NCBI GenBank assembly: GCA_964219355.1
Contig: CAXPOZ010000006.1
Span: 62,001 to 126,000 of the forward strand
Length of the DNA: 64,000 nt
Direction of reading: 5' to 3'
Source: Parvularcula sp964219355
GTDB taxonomy: Bacteria; Pseudomonadota; Alphaproteobacteria; Caulobacterales; Parvularculaceae
Positions 7,384 through 16,356 of this stretch are shown in pieces. The position numbers were made by a program, and so were the translations under genes. The notes beneath the pieces were generated by a model. It was not told the origin of the DNA and searched no databases. It saw only the letters and a list, made by a program, of their open reading frames with translations. Numbering within the stretch: position 1 is the stretch's first letter; every line of letters starts with the position of its first letter.

Positions 7384-10374
7384 GTGAGCGAAAAGGCCAT
7401 ACTCGTAGATATCAGCCGTGACACGTGCCAGCTTGCTGTAATGCGCTGGACGGGCGAAGACCGGCCTGCCTTCATGTTCAATCGTGAATATGAAGCACAG
7501 TCGCATTCACGCCTAGATGATATGCTCGATACATATCTTGAGCATTACGACGCCCCCACACCGAAGACACTTGGAATTGCTATCGCTGGTCCGATCACCG
7601 GCGATATTGTCAGGTCCATGCACAATCATCTCCATGCAGACATAAATCTGCTCAAGGAGAAATTCGGCTTTAAGCGCGTTATACTTCTCAATGATGTTAG
7701 CGCTATCGCCTCTTCTATCCCATGGCTTGATCCCGCCGACATTCTTCAATTTTCAGGACCTCGCCTATCAGGCCAGTTTGACACAGAGCACGGTCGTTAT
7801 GGCGTTCTGAATTCCTGTAAGGGACTGGGCTGCGCATCTTTGAATGCAAACGAAGGCCAGCTTACAATCGTCGACTCCGAAGCAGGTCATGCGACATTTG
7901 CCTTTACGGGCAAGGGCGCCGATCTCCTCACCAGCCTGCGAAAGAGGTACGGCTTCATCAGTAGAGAAACCGTTCTGACATTCGATGGACTGGTTCGCAT
8001 CTACAATGCCTTATGTGAAGTCGAAGGCATTTCGAGCTCGACACTCGCTGCTCATGAGATCATCATGTACGGCAAGACGGGCGCCGATTCGCTTTGTCAG
8101 CAGACGCTCGATTTTTACTATGATGCCCTCGCGTCGGTAGCCGGGGATTTCGCCCTTGAGCGCTGCACGACAAATGGCCTTTTTATCGCTGGCGGCGTTG
8201 TCAGGCGGACGATGGAATCGCTTCCTCGTGAAGCGTTTCGCAAGCGGTTCGAAGACAAAGGTGACTTCTCCGAATTCACATCGGCCATCCCGGCCTGCAT
8301 CGTCCACAATCGCAGCGCCGGACTGATCGGCCTGGCCCGTCATGTGTCAGAGAAACTGGCGCAGGATGCAGAAAACCGTCTGAAACCCTTGGGACCAACC
8401 ATTCTTGAGGAAGTCTCAGGCCACCTTGATCAGTCTGCCTTCATCATCAATGACCGGCTCGAATTTGTCGGCGTGACATCACAAAACTGGTATGACACGC
8501 CGGGAGCAGAGACGCTGACCGAAAAGGGCGCCCCCCTTGGCCCGTTCCTTCAGGCAATGGAGAGCTCTCTTCAGCTGACGGATGAAGAAACCGCCGACAC
8601 ACTTGCTGTCAAATTCTCCGGCAGTCAGGAGTTCGAGTTTACGCGCCGCGTTTTTGGCAGCCGCATTCTCAGATGCCATGCCTACCCCCGTCCCTCTGGC
8701 GGCTTTGTCGTTATCGAAACGGACCGGACACTCGTTCATAATCGCACACGTGAGCTTGAGACGATTGCCCTGACCCTGCGACAGGAGAAGAACAACGCGG
8801 ACGCCGCGAGCCGCGCAAAGTCGGAATTTCTTGCTAATATGAGCCATGAAATCCGTACCCCCCTTAACGGGGTATTGGGTATGGCAGATGTGCTGCGACG
8901 TTCCTCCCTTACTCCATCTCAGATCGAGACTTTGGACGTCATCATCTCGTCTGGTAATTCTCTTCTAACCGTCATCAATGACATCCTCGATTTCTCTAAA
9001 ATCGAAGCCGGCAAAATGCGTATCCAGCAGAATAATCTGGATCTTCAGTCTTGCACGGATGAAGTTGCCGCTATTCTGGCTGCAGAGGTCGACAGGAAGG
9101 GTCTTGAACTCATGACCCGTTTCCGTCCTGATACGCCGCGCTGGCTGCTTGGCGATGCGGGCCGCCTGCGTCAGATCATGACCAACCTTCTTGGCAATGC
9201 CGTGAAGTTTACGGAGGAAGGTCACATCCTGCTTGATGTGTCCGGAGGTCAGATTGGTGATGAAGCCGACATCTCGATCACTGTCACGGATACTGGATGC
9301 GGCATTCCCGACGACAAGCTCGAGACGATCTTCCAGACCTTTGAGCAGGTCGATGGCTCCTCGACGCGGGTTCATCAGGGGACCGGGCTTGGCCTCTCGA
9401 TCACCCGGCGCATGGTCGAGCTAATGGGGGGCACGATTTCGGTCAGCAGTACACTCGGTGCTGGCTCTTCTTTTACCGTCAGACTGCGGCTCCCGCTGGG
9501 TGTTGCTGAAGAGCTCTGCCCGAGCAACATTGACGACGGGCTTGACGGTTACCGTATACTGATTGTCGATGACCAGCCGGTGAACCGTACAATCCTTCAG
9601 GAGCAATTATCCGCATGGGGCTGCGAAGTGATCTCCGCCGCTGGTGCATCTGACGCGATTAGCGCGCTCTCACGAGAATTCGAAGAGGGGCGCAAGGTAG
9701 ATGCAGCGATCCTTGACTATCAAATGCCGTATATGGACGGTATGACGCTGGCCAAGGAATTGAAAGCCCAGAAGCAGTATCGGGACATCCCCCTGACACT
9801 TCTGACGTCCGTCGGCAGTGTCGTTGATGCGCCTGATCTTGATCAGGCAGGTTTTGTCACTCATCTCGTCAAACCGGCCCGCGCCCAATCTCTCTGGCAT
9901 GCTCTCGTCAAAGCGCTTGGAAAGGTGCAGCCGGTAACGCAGACTGACAATCCGGATAACCAGCCCGGCTCTGAGGAAATGGACCGCCCGGTCATGCGCG
10001 TACTCGTTGCTGAGGACAATGCGGTCAACAGGATGGTTATCACAGCCATGCTGGAGAATGGCGGCTATGAGATCACTATGACGGAAGGTGGCGAAGAAGC
10101 CGTCTCTGCCTTCTCAGAAATGAAACCGGACATCGTCCTGATGGATGTACAGATGCCCGGCATTGATGGCCTGGAGGCAACAAAGCGTATACGGTCGATT
10201 GAAGAGCAAAACGGCATCGAAGAGCATGTACCGGTGATCGGGATCACGGCGCACACCATGCCCGAAGACCGCCGGCGATGCCTTGACAGCGGGATGGATG
10301 ATTATCTTCCCAAACCGATCGTCAGAGACAAGCTTTTGGGTGTCATGGAGCGTTTCCGCAAGCAGTCCGCCTGA
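7384..10374 (+). CDS. Hybrid histidine kinase with N-terminal glucokinase-fold domain
   Basis: Residues 4-325 align by eye with bacterial Glk (PF02685 type): AGPITGD, LLNDVSA (D104, the catalytic-Asp position), EAGH (E166 and H169, sugar ligands), SRETVL (E195), FIAGGVV, FEDKG and a GLIGLARH end. The phosphate loops are altered: the usual GGTN is SRDTC, and GTGLG is CKGLG. It therefore probably binds a hexose without phosphorylating it. A PAS-like segment (about 335-440) follows, then HisKA with H488 in NMSHEIRTP, HATPase (N box near 601, GTGLGL), REC1 (723-840, D778) and REC2 (871-990, D921). No membrane segment is present. GTG at 7384 is chosen because AGGGG lies eight bases upstream; GTG at 7375 is the alternative. 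The sensor role is inference. Confidence 0.9.
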   Translation: MSEKAILVDISRDTCQLAVMRWTGEDRPAFMFNREYEAQSHSRLDDMLDTYLEHYDAPTPKTLGIAIAGPITGDIVRSMHNHLHADINLLKEKFGFKRVILLNDVSAIASSIPWLDPADILQFSGPRLSGQFDTEHGRYGVLNSCKGLGCASLNANEGQLTIVDSEAGHATFAFTGKGADLLTSLRKRYGFISRETVLTFDGLVRIYNALCEVEGISSSTLAAHEIIMYGKTGADSLCQQTLDFYYDALASVAGDFALERCTTNGLFIAGGVVRRTMESLPREAFRKRFEDKGDFSEFTSAIPACIVHNRSAGLIGLARHVSEKLAQDAENRLKPLGPTILEEVSGHLDQSAFIINDRLEFVGVTSQNWYDTPGAETLTEKGAPLGPFLQAMESSLQLTDEETADTLAVKFSGSQEFEFTRRVFGSRILRCHAYPRPSGGFVVIETDRTLVHNRTRELETIALTLRQEKNNADAASRAKSEFLANMSHEIRTPLNGVLGMADVLRRSSLTPSQIETLDVIISSGNSLLTVINDILDFSKIEAGKMRIQQNNLDLQSCTDEVAAILAAEVDRKGLELMTRFRPDTPRWLLGDAGRLRQIMTNLLGNAVKFTEEGHILLDVSGGQIGDEADISITVTDTGCGIPDDKLETIFQTFEQVDGSSTRVHQGTGLGLSITRRMVELMGGTISVSSTLGAGSSFTVRLRLPLGVAEELCPSNIDDGLDGYRILIVDDQPVNRTILQEQLSAWGCEVISAAGASDAISALSREFEEGRKVDAAILDYQMPYMDGMTLAKELKAQKQYRDIPLTLLTSVGSVVDAPDLDQAGFVTHLVKPARAQSLWHALVKALGKVQPVTQTDNPDNQPGSEEMDRPVMRVLVAEDNAVNRMVITAMLENGGYEITMTEGGEEAVSAFSEMKPDIVLMDVQMPGIDGLEATKRIRSIEEQNGIEEHVPVIGITAHTMPEDRRRCLDSGMDDYLPKPIVRDKLLGVMERFRKQSA

Positions 10375-10383
10375 CCGGAAACA

Positions 10384-11475
10384 TCAGACCTCAAGGCTCG
10401 CCGTCTTGACGAGGGCAAAGACCCGCTCACCTGCCGTGAGGGCTAGCTCATCTAACGCTTCACGCGTCACCTGCGCCCGCAGGCATTGGCCATCTATCTC
10501 CATTTCGATCAGTGCAAGCGGCTGATTGTCTTCAACCGTTGCACCTTTGAAAATGGCCGGCAGGATATTCCTGATGCTGATCTGCTCCGGCTTGTGCCGT
10601 GAGATCGCAACATTGCGGGCTTCTATTCTGAGACGAATGTCGGCGCCCGTTGCCATCGCGTTCGCTGTCGGCAGGGAGATGACATCGTCACCAATGGCTA
10701 TCCGAATCAAGTGATAGGCTTCATCATGGCTGGTGACGGTTCCTGTCAGAATAACGCCCGGCTCGATGCCGCCATCTCCCTTCGCAATACCATGCTCATT
10801 GAGCACCGGCACGGTCGGACCTGACGCCTTCACTCTGCCTACTGACAGAAGAATCGTATTCGCGGCAAGCTGGATCACCTCTCCCACATCATGGCTCACA
10901 TAAAGCACAGGCATGCCGTATCGGCCCGGCAGGTCACCGATCAGCGAGAGAATATCGGCACGCCGCCCGCGATCGAGGGCTGACAGAGGTTCATCGAGCA
11001 GGAGCAGCCGGGGGCGGCTCAGCAAGGTTCTGGCAAGCGCTAGACGCTGGCGCTCTCCGCCAGACAATGAGGTGGGCCGTCTAGGTAACAAGGCGGATAG
11101 CTCGAATGCGTCGATGATATCAGCCTTGGAGAAAGCCGTTTGTGTGCTGTCGCTCCGCCGATCCGCGTAGAGAAGATTTTTCTCGACTGTTAGATGCGGA
11201 AAAAGCCGGCCATCCTGAAACATATATCCGATGCCACGGCGATGGGCCGGAACGAAAGCACCATTCTCCGTATCACAGAGAATATCCGCGCCAAGCGCGA
11301 TACGGCCGCTATCTGCTCGAAGGAACCCGGCGATCAATCGAAGAAGCGTCGTCTTGCCGCTACCGCTCGGCCCGAAAATGGCCGTGATCCCGTCAAGCGG
11401 GATGGATTGAGCGATACTCAGCTCGAAATCGCCGAAGCCATGCTCGATATCGATCTCCAGATGATCAATGGGCAT
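10384..11475 (-). CDS. modC: Molybdate ABC transporter ATP-binding protein ModC
   Basis: This 363-residue ATPase powers molybdate uptake with ModB. Walker A is GPSGSGKTT, the signature LSGGERQRLALART and Walker B LLLLDEPLSALD; the switch His is in LYVSHD. The C-terminal 130 residues form a regulatory TOBE/Mop-like region (ISIRNILPAIFKG..., QVTREALDEL) as in authentic ModC, which separates it from other ABC ATPases. The start at 11475 (MPIDHLEIDIEH) is chosen because the longer reading through 11679 only repeats modB in another frame. It overlaps the modB stop by 11 bp, and the gene order A-B-C is canonical. Confidence 0.95.
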   Translation of the reverse strand: MPIDHLEIDIEHGFGDFELSIAQSIPLDGITAIFGPSGSGKTTLLRLIAGFLRADSGRIALGADILCDTENGAFVPAHRRGIGYMFQDGRLFPHLTVEKNLLYADRRSDSTQTAFSKADIIDAFELSALLPRRPTSLSGGERQRLALARTLLSRPRLLLLDEPLSALDRGRRADILSLIGDLPGRYGMPVLYVSHDVGEVIQLAANTILLSVGRVKASGPTVPVLNEHGIAKGDGGIEPGVILTGTVTSHDEAYHLIRIAIGDDVISLPTANAMATGADIRLRIEARNVAISRHKPEQISIRNILPAIFKGATVEDNQPLALIEMEIDGQCLRAQVTREALDELALTAGERVFALVKTASLEV

Positions 11476-12142
11476 GGACGCGATACCGGCGATTGAAGAC
11501 GTAGACGAACAAAAGAACGCAGAAAGAGAAAAGGAGCAGCAGCAGCGACAAGGCGTGCGCTTCATCATAATTAAGCGTCTCGACATGCTCATAAATGGCA
11601 ATCGAGAGCACTCTCGTCTCTCCTGGGATATTGCCGCCGACCATGAGGACAACACCGAACTCGCCGAGTGTGTGGGCAAAGCTGAGCACGGCTGCGGTCA
11701 GAAATCCTCGTACGGAAAGAGGCACCGCGACAGAGAAGAAGGCGTCGAAAGGCGAGGCCCGCAGGCTGGCGGCCGCCTCCATCATTTCTCCCGCGACGTT
11801 CTCAAACGCCGCCTGCAGCGGCTGGACCGTGAAAGGGAGAGAATAAAGAACCGAGGCGATGACAAGCCCCGCGAAAGAAAAGATCAGTGTGTCTCCTGTC
11901 AGCGTGATCCAGAAACTGCCGATCGGAGATGACGGATTGAACGCCAGTAGGAGATAAAATCCGAGTACGGTTGGCGGCAGGACAAGAGGCAACGCCACCA
12001 CAGCCTCGATCGCGGGCTTCAGCCGCGTTCGTGTCCGGGCCAGCCACCAGGCGAGAGGTGTGCCGATCAGGAGGAGCAGAACCGTCGTCACGACTCCGAG
12101 CTGGAGCGTCAACCATAGCGCATCGAGGTCAGGCAGGCTCAT
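11465..12142 (-). CDS. modB: Molybdate ABC transporter permease ModB
   Basis: This 225-residue integral membrane protein has five to six hydrophobic helices. It carries the permease EAA-type cytoplasmic loop (EMMEAAASLRASPFDAFFSVAVPLSVRGFLTA), which docks on ModC, and the ModB-typical LPPTVLGFYLL and HTLGEFGVVLMVGGNIPGET. It transports molybdate, and often tungstate, across the inner membrane. Its ATG overlaps the modA stop (ATGA) and its end overlaps modC by 11 bp, so the three genes are translationally coupled. Confidence 0.95.
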   Translation of the reverse strand: MSLPDLDALWLTLQLGVVTTVLLLLIGTPLAWWLARTRTRLKPAIEAVVALPLVLPPTVLGFYLLLAFNPSSPIGSFWITLTGDTLIFSFAGLVIASVLYSLPFTVQPLQAAFENVAGEMMEAAASLRASPFDAFFSVAVPLSVRGFLTAAVLSFAHTLGEFGVVLMVGGNIPGETRVLSIAIYEHVETLNYDEAHALSLLLLLFSFCVLLFVYVFNRRYRVHAH

Positions 12143-12933
12143 TCCGTCTCATACCCATGGCCGCGGATCAGAGCCTTTGCCTTCTCACTTTTCAGGAAGT
12201 GGATAAAGTCCTGCGCGGCAGCATTCTGCTCGCCTCGGCGCAAAAGGACCGCATCCTGCCGTATCGGATTGTAAGATTCTTGCGGCGGGATCCACACGAG
12301 CCCAGTCTGCTCGCGCACTTTCGGATCAAGCTGTGACAGGGCAACGAAGCCGAGTTCTGCATTCCCTGTCCTGATGAAAGCGTATGTCTGACCGATATTC
12401 TCCCCAAGGACGATCCTGTCCTGAAGGGCATCGAAAAGGCCAAGAGTGGTGATAACCTGCCTTGCGGCCTGTCCGTAAGGCGCCAGTTCCGGATTGGCGA
12501 TCGCAAGACGCCGGAAGTTCATCTGTGTCAGCCTGTCTGGGCCTGCGGATTTCGCGATAGGATCAAGAAGGACAATCCGCCCGACAGCATAGGTGAACTG
12601 GTCTTGTGCTCGACCCTCTTCGATCAAAAGGCGAGGCCGCTCCTGATCCGCCGAGAGAAAAACATCATAGGGCGCGCCATTGACGATCTGGGCATAGAGT
12701 TTGCCGGTTGAGCCCGCCGACACCAGAAGATCGTGTCCGGATTGTTCCTCGAAGACCAGCTCAAGCTCATCCATGGCCGGCTTGAAATTGGAGGCAACGG
12801 CAATCCGCACGACTTCGGCCTGTGCCGCCGCCAAAAGGCCCACCAGCATCATAGAGATGACAGCCAGGGCGGACATGAGATTCTTGGCGGTAAACATGAC
12901 GGCTGATCCGTATACGGGTTTCATCACCCGCAT
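12139..12933 (-). CDS. modA: Molybdate-binding periplasmic protein ModA
   Basis: This protein of up to 264 residues is exported to the periplasm: a positive n-region, the hydrophobic stretch LMSALAVISMMLVGLLAA and a cleavage-type AQA|E. The mature part shows the ModA core IAVASNFKPAMDEL, SAGSTGKLYAQI, PYDVFLSADQERP, LAIANPELAPYGQAARQVI and a C-terminal Tyr-containing stretch, which together form a type II binding fold. Two starts are possible: ATG at 12933, or ATG at 12897, which gives a more standard signal peptide. Neither has a strong ribosome site. The perfect palindrome CCGTATACGG (12908-12917) lies between them; if 12897 is used, it would be in the leader. Confidence 0.93.
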   Translation of the reverse strand: MRVMKPVYGSAVMFTAKNLMSALAVISMMLVGLLAAAQAEVVRIAVASNFKPAMDELELVFEEQSGHDLLVSAGSTGKLYAQIVNGAPYDVFLSADQERPRLLIEEGRAQDQFTYAVGRIVLLDPIAKSAGPDRLTQMNFRRLAIANPELAPYGQAARQVITTLGLFDALQDRIVLGENIGQTYAFIRTGNAELGFVALSQLDPKVREQTGLVWIPPQESYNPIRQDAVLLRRGEQNAAAQDFIHFLKSEKAKALIRGHGYETE

Positions 12934-13008
12934 ACAGCCAGCATGGCTTCTTCGGGAGTAGCCGTGATATTGAGATTTTCAGCCTGTCTGGGTCAACCCC
13001 GCCCCTGA

Positions 13009-13923
13009 TCAGGAGCTTTCGAGCGTCAATGATTCGGCCGCTGTGGCGCTTGCCACCTCGCGTTCGGACTGGGCAAAGCCATATGCCGGCACGATTTCAC
13101 CGCTGCGGTCCGCAACACTGTCCCATGCCGCAATCAGACGCTCACCTGCCAGCTCATCCGCACCGATGAACTCACCATTCGTCAGCGTAATATTGGCTTT
13201 CGCAAAATGCCCGGCGCCCGCGCAGAGGATCGCACGTGTCGGCGCGTCTTCGCTGACCAACGCCAGAAGGCCGGGGCTGACCAGTGCGGGATCAAGCTGG
13301 CGCAGGCTGTCTTCGGAAAGTACACCTTCGGTCATTTGGGTTGCGGCGGTCGGTGCGAGCGCGTTGACCCGGATGTCATAACGCTCCCCTTCGATCGCGA
13401 GCGTTTGCATGAGGCCGACCAACGCCATTTTCGCGGCCCCGTAATTTGACTGCCCGAAATTGCCATAGAGGCCCGACGAAGACGTCGTCATGACGATGCG
13501 GCCATAATTCTGTGCCCGCATGATCGGCCAGACCTTGTGACAACAGATCGCCGCGCCCATCAGGTGAACATCCATCACCAGCCGGAAGTCATCTAGGTCC
13601 ATCTTGCCGAAGCTCTTGTCACGGAGAATGCCGGCATTATTGATGAGAATGTCGATCCGGCCCCATTCATCAATGATCCGGGACATCATCGATACGACGT
13701 CCGCTTCATCCGTGACCGAACAGGTGATGGCCATCGCCTCACCGCCCTGCTCCTGAATTTCGTGGACGACATTCACGGCAGCTTCTGCGGAGAGATCATT
13801 GACGACCACTTTCGCGCCTTTGCCTGCAAGATAAAGTGCGTGGGTCCGGCCAAGGCCGCCGCCCGCCCCGGTGATCAGTGCGACGCGGCCCTCAAGCGAC
13901 GTTTCAGATACAGCATTCGTCAT
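13009..13923 (-). CDS. SDR oxidoreductase, MFE-2 hydroxyacyl-CoA dehydrogenase-like
   Basis: This 304-residue classical short-chain dehydrogenase has the cofactor motif TGAGGGLGR, the acidic NDLS that ends beta-2 (NAD preference), NNAGIL, the catalytic Ser region TSSSGLYG and YGAAK with catalytic Tyr and Lys. The run GRVALITGAGGGLGRTHAL resembles the (3R)-hydroxyacyl-CoA dehydrogenase part of peroxisomal multifunctional enzyme 2, and the 50-residue C-terminal extension also fits that subgroup. A GAGGG ribosome site precedes the ATG. The 20-bp operator at 13941 lies just upstream, so the gene is probably controlled by the adjacent TetR. Likely role: an oxidation step on the acyl-CoA made by the ligase in the same cluster (inference). 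Confidence 0.88.
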   Translation of the reverse strand: MTNAVSETSLEGRVALITGAGGGLGRTHALYLAGKGAKVVVNDLSAEAAVNVVHEIQEQGGEAMAITCSVTDEADVVSMMSRIIDEWGRIDILINNAGILRDKSFGKMDLDDFRLVMDVHLMGAAICCHKVWPIMRAQNYGRIVMTTSSSGLYGNFGQSNYGAAKMALVGLMQTLAIEGERYDIRVNALAPTAATQMTEGVLSEDSLRQLDPALVSPGLLALVSEDAPTRAILCAGAGHFAKANITLTNGEFIGADELAGERLIAAWDSVADRSGEIVPAYGFAQSEREVASATAAESLTLESS

Positions 13924-13940
13924 GTGTTGCCCTCACATTT

Positions 13941-13960
13941 ACTAACTCACTAGTGAGTGA
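13941..13960. promoter_or_regulatory. Putative TetR operator, site 1
   Basis: The 20-mer ACTAACTCACTAGTGAGTGA contains a perfect 14-bp palindrome (13945-13958). It sits 18 bp upstream of the SDR start codon and downstream of the tetR stop. It matches site 2 (20729) at 17 of 20 positions and shares the layout TCACTCAC-NN-GTGARTGA with site 3 (24678). Confidence 0.7.
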
Positions 13961-14017
13961 ATTACTTATCCATCAAGATTTTGGCTGATTGTCCAGTCAC
14001 TTGGCGGGAAATTGATC

Positions 14018-14731
14018 TCACTCGTCTTCGTGCCGCCCCTTGCCGCAGAGCTCACGGAAACCCGCCGCCATGAAGGACGCCATACGGGCCTTCACGGCCG
14101 TGAAATCATCAGACTTGCAGACACCGCCGGACAGTTTGTCGATACGGCCCGTCCTTGCGAGCGTCAGGAGAAGCGCGCCACTGACGAAGTGATAGCCCCA
14201 GAAGATGTCCTCTTCCGAACAGTCCGGCAGCGCTTTCTTGAGAAGGTCGATAAGCCTGAGGACGACCGGGTCAAAATGGTCATCCATGAGGTTGGCGCCC
14301 CATTCAGGCGTATTGGCGACGAGAGCGCCCAGCGCGCCATAATTCTTCCAGCTTTCGCCACCCTGGATATAAAGATCGAGGTCGGTATCAAGGAAAGCAT
14401 GTAGCGCGCCCTCAACCGTCGGCTTGCCGTTGCACGCCTTCTCATACTCATCGAGCGCCTCGATCCGGCGCGTGCTGGTCACGACCGCGCGGCGGGCGAA
14501 GACCTCATCGAAGAGCTTTTTCTTATCGTCGAAATAATAGTTCAGGAGCGTGTGGTGAACGCCCACGCGTTTGGCCACGTCTTTCAGTGTAACGCCGTGC
14601 AGCCCGTGTTTCGAGAACAGAAACTCGGCTTCGTCGAGGATCTGCTCCATCGTTTCGGCACGTTGTTCGGCCTTGGTCGTCCGCCGGCGTGTTTTGGTCT
14701 GCTTCGTCACCACGTTCTCTTCTAGCCCCAA
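14018..14731 (-). CDS. TetR family regulator of the esterase/ligase cluster
   Basis: This 237-residue protein has a typical TetR N-terminal DNA-binding domain: ETMEQILDEAEFLFSKHGLHGVTLKDVAKRVGVHHTLLNYYFDDKKKLFDEVF, about residues 28-80, with the recognition helix near VHHTLLNYYF. A helical ligand-binding C-terminus of about 150 residues follows. It lies 17 bp after the acyl-CoA ligase gene and upstream of the SDR gene, all on the minus strand. It is the natural candidate to bind the three related 20-bp palindromes at 13941, 20729 and 24678. The inducer is unknown; an acyl-CoA or the free acid released by the esterases would fit. Confidence 0.9.
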   Translation of the reverse strand: MGLEENVVTKQTKTRRRTTKAEQRAETMEQILDEAEFLFSKHGLHGVTLKDVAKRVGVHHTLLNYYFDDKKKLFDEVFARRAVVTSTRRIEALDEYEKACNGKPTVEGALHAFLDTDLDLYIQGGESWKNYGALGALVANTPEWGANLMDDHFDPVVLRLIDLLKKALPDCSEEDIFWGYHFVSGALLLTLARTGRIDKLSGGVCKSDDFTAVKARMASFMAAGFRELCGKGRHEDE

Positions 14732-14748
14732 ACAGTGGTGATCAACAA

Positions 14749-16356
14749 TTAGTCACGCCTCGGGTCAAGCTCTCCATATTCGGCACGAAGTCGCATCTTG
14801 TCGATCTTGCCCGTCGGGGCCAGCGGCATGGAGGGCAGCCGCACCACGGCATCGGGGATCCACCATGACGCAAATCGGCTGCGCAGGGGCTCGAGCAGGG
14901 CTTCATCACTCACATCATCGCTATTGAGGGTCTCAACCAGCAGGATTGGACGCTCGCCCCATTTGGGGTCCGTCCGGCCGATAACAGCGGCAAGGGAGAC
15001 TTCCGGCAGGGCGCCGATGACCGCTTCGATCTCTGCGGGGTTGATCCACTCACCGCCCGATTTGATGAGATCCTTTGCCCGCCCCGTAATGGCAAGGCGG
15101 CCCTGCCCATCTATTTTGGCAAGGTCGCCCGTGCGAAACCAGCCATCCTCATCAGTCGCAAGCTCTTCCTGACCGAAATAGCGTTCAAGCACAGCAGCGC
15201 CACGAACGAAGAGATGTCCCTCTTCGCCTCGCTGATTGGCAAGCGGCTTGCCGCTTTCATCTTTAAGCAGAAGATCCACGCCGATGGCTGGCTTGCCGGC
15301 ATATTGAGCCGAGATACTGGCCTCATGTTTAGGCGTGACAGTGCCGGAGGGAGAAAGCTCCGTCATACCCCAACTTGATTGCACACTCGCCCCAAGGCGG
15401 CGTTCGATCCGCTCGAGCAGAGCAGGCGGCAGCGGTGCCCCGCCCATGATGATGCGCTTGAGAGTGGGCAGCTCGATCCCGGCAGCCTCAACATGTTCCA
15501 AGAGACCAAGCCAGACGGTTGGCACCCCGACCCCGACCGTGACATTCTCGGTCTCGATGAGGTGCGCCAGGTTCGCACCATTCGTCTGACGGCCCGGCAA
15601 GACGAGTTTTGCGCCAATGGCCGGTGCCGCAAAGGGAATCCCCCACGCATTGGCATGGAACATGGGCACAACCGTCAGGATACTGTCCGTCCCCGAAAAG
15701 GCCATGACATCCGTCTGTAAGAGGCGGAGCGTATGCATGAAGCTTGAGCGGTGGGTGTAGGTCACCCCCTTCGGCTGGCCTGTCGTCCCGGAGGTGAAGC
15801 AGAGCCCGCAAGGCGCCGTCTCAAGAAAGTCCCCCCAGGGAACATCCTGCGGCTGACCCTCGATGAGCCGCTCGAGCATCTGAACGCCGGGGGCGCCATT
15901 CGGACCTTTGGTCTCTGTTGCCTCACCATCAATCACAAGGATCCGGGCGAGGCCCGGCGCATGCTCTACCATCTGATGAGCTAGCGGGAGGAGGTCCGCA
16001 CTCACCACGAGGATGCGCGCCTCTGACTGACAGACCATGTCGCCGAGCTGTGGAGGGGTCAGGCGGGGATTGAGCGTATGACACACGGCCCCCATCCCCA
16101 TGATTGCAAACCAGGCTTCAAGATGCGCTTGGGTATTCCAGGCCAGCGTCGCAACGCGCTCACCCTCTTTGACGTCAAGGCCAGCGAGTACGGACGAAAC
16201 GGCCTTGCTCCGCTCCATCAGCCCGGCATAGCCGATACGCGTGCTCTCACCGTCCAGCCCGGCCGTGACGATCTCTGCATCGGGATGCCATTTGGCCGCG
16301 TGGGTCAGAAATTTGTCGAGAGTCAGGACAAAGTCCTGCATGGCGCCGTCAATCAT
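14749..16356 (-). CDS. AMP-forming acyl-CoA ligase (FadD-like)
   Basis: This 535-residue ANL-superfamily enzyme makes acyl-CoA from a carboxylic acid, ATP and CoA via an acyl-adenylate. The P-loop-like motif is TSGTTGQPKGVTYTHRS, followed by VVPMFHANAWGIPFA, SSWGMTELSP (A5), GWFRTGDLAKID (A7), GRAKDLIKSGGEWINPAEIE (A8) and the late catalytic Lys region PTGKIDKMRLR (A10). It resembles medium/long-chain ligases with the WGMTE motif. The start at 16356 (MIDGAMQDFV) is chosen because it forms an ATGA overlap with the upstream carboxylesterase stop, giving translational coupling; the longer frame to 16446 only shadows the esterase. It probably activates the acid released by that esterase (inference). 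Confidence 0.93.
   Translation of the reverse strand: MIDGAMQDFVLTLDKFLTHAAKWHPDAEIVTAGLDGESTRIGYAGLMERSKAVSSVLAGLDVKEGERVATLAWNTQAHLEAWFAIMGMGAVCHTLNPRLTPPQLGDMVCQSEARILVVSADLLPLAHQMVEHAPGLARILVIDGEATETKGPNGAPGVQMLERLIEGQPQDVPWGDFLETAPCGLCFTSGTTGQPKGVTYTHRSSFMHTLRLLQTDVMAFSGTDSILTVVPMFHANAWGIPFAAPAIGAKLVLPGRQTNGANLAHLIETENVTVGVGVPTVWLGLLEHVEAAGIELPTLKRIIMGGAPLPPALLERIERRLGASVQSSWGMTELSPSGTVTPKHEASISAQYAGKPAIGVDLLLKDESGKPLANQRGEEGHLFVRGAAVLERYFGQEELATDEDGWFRTGDLAKIDGQGRLAITGRAKDLIKSGGEWINPAEIEAVIGALPEVSLAAVIGRTDPKWGERPILLVETLNSDDVSDEALLEPLRSRFASWWIPDAVVRLPSMPLAPTGKIDKMRLRAEYGELDPRRD

Noticed and set aside
11475..11679. N-terminal extension of ModC
   Set aside because: The extra residues come from modB in another frame; family members begin close to the ATG at 11475.
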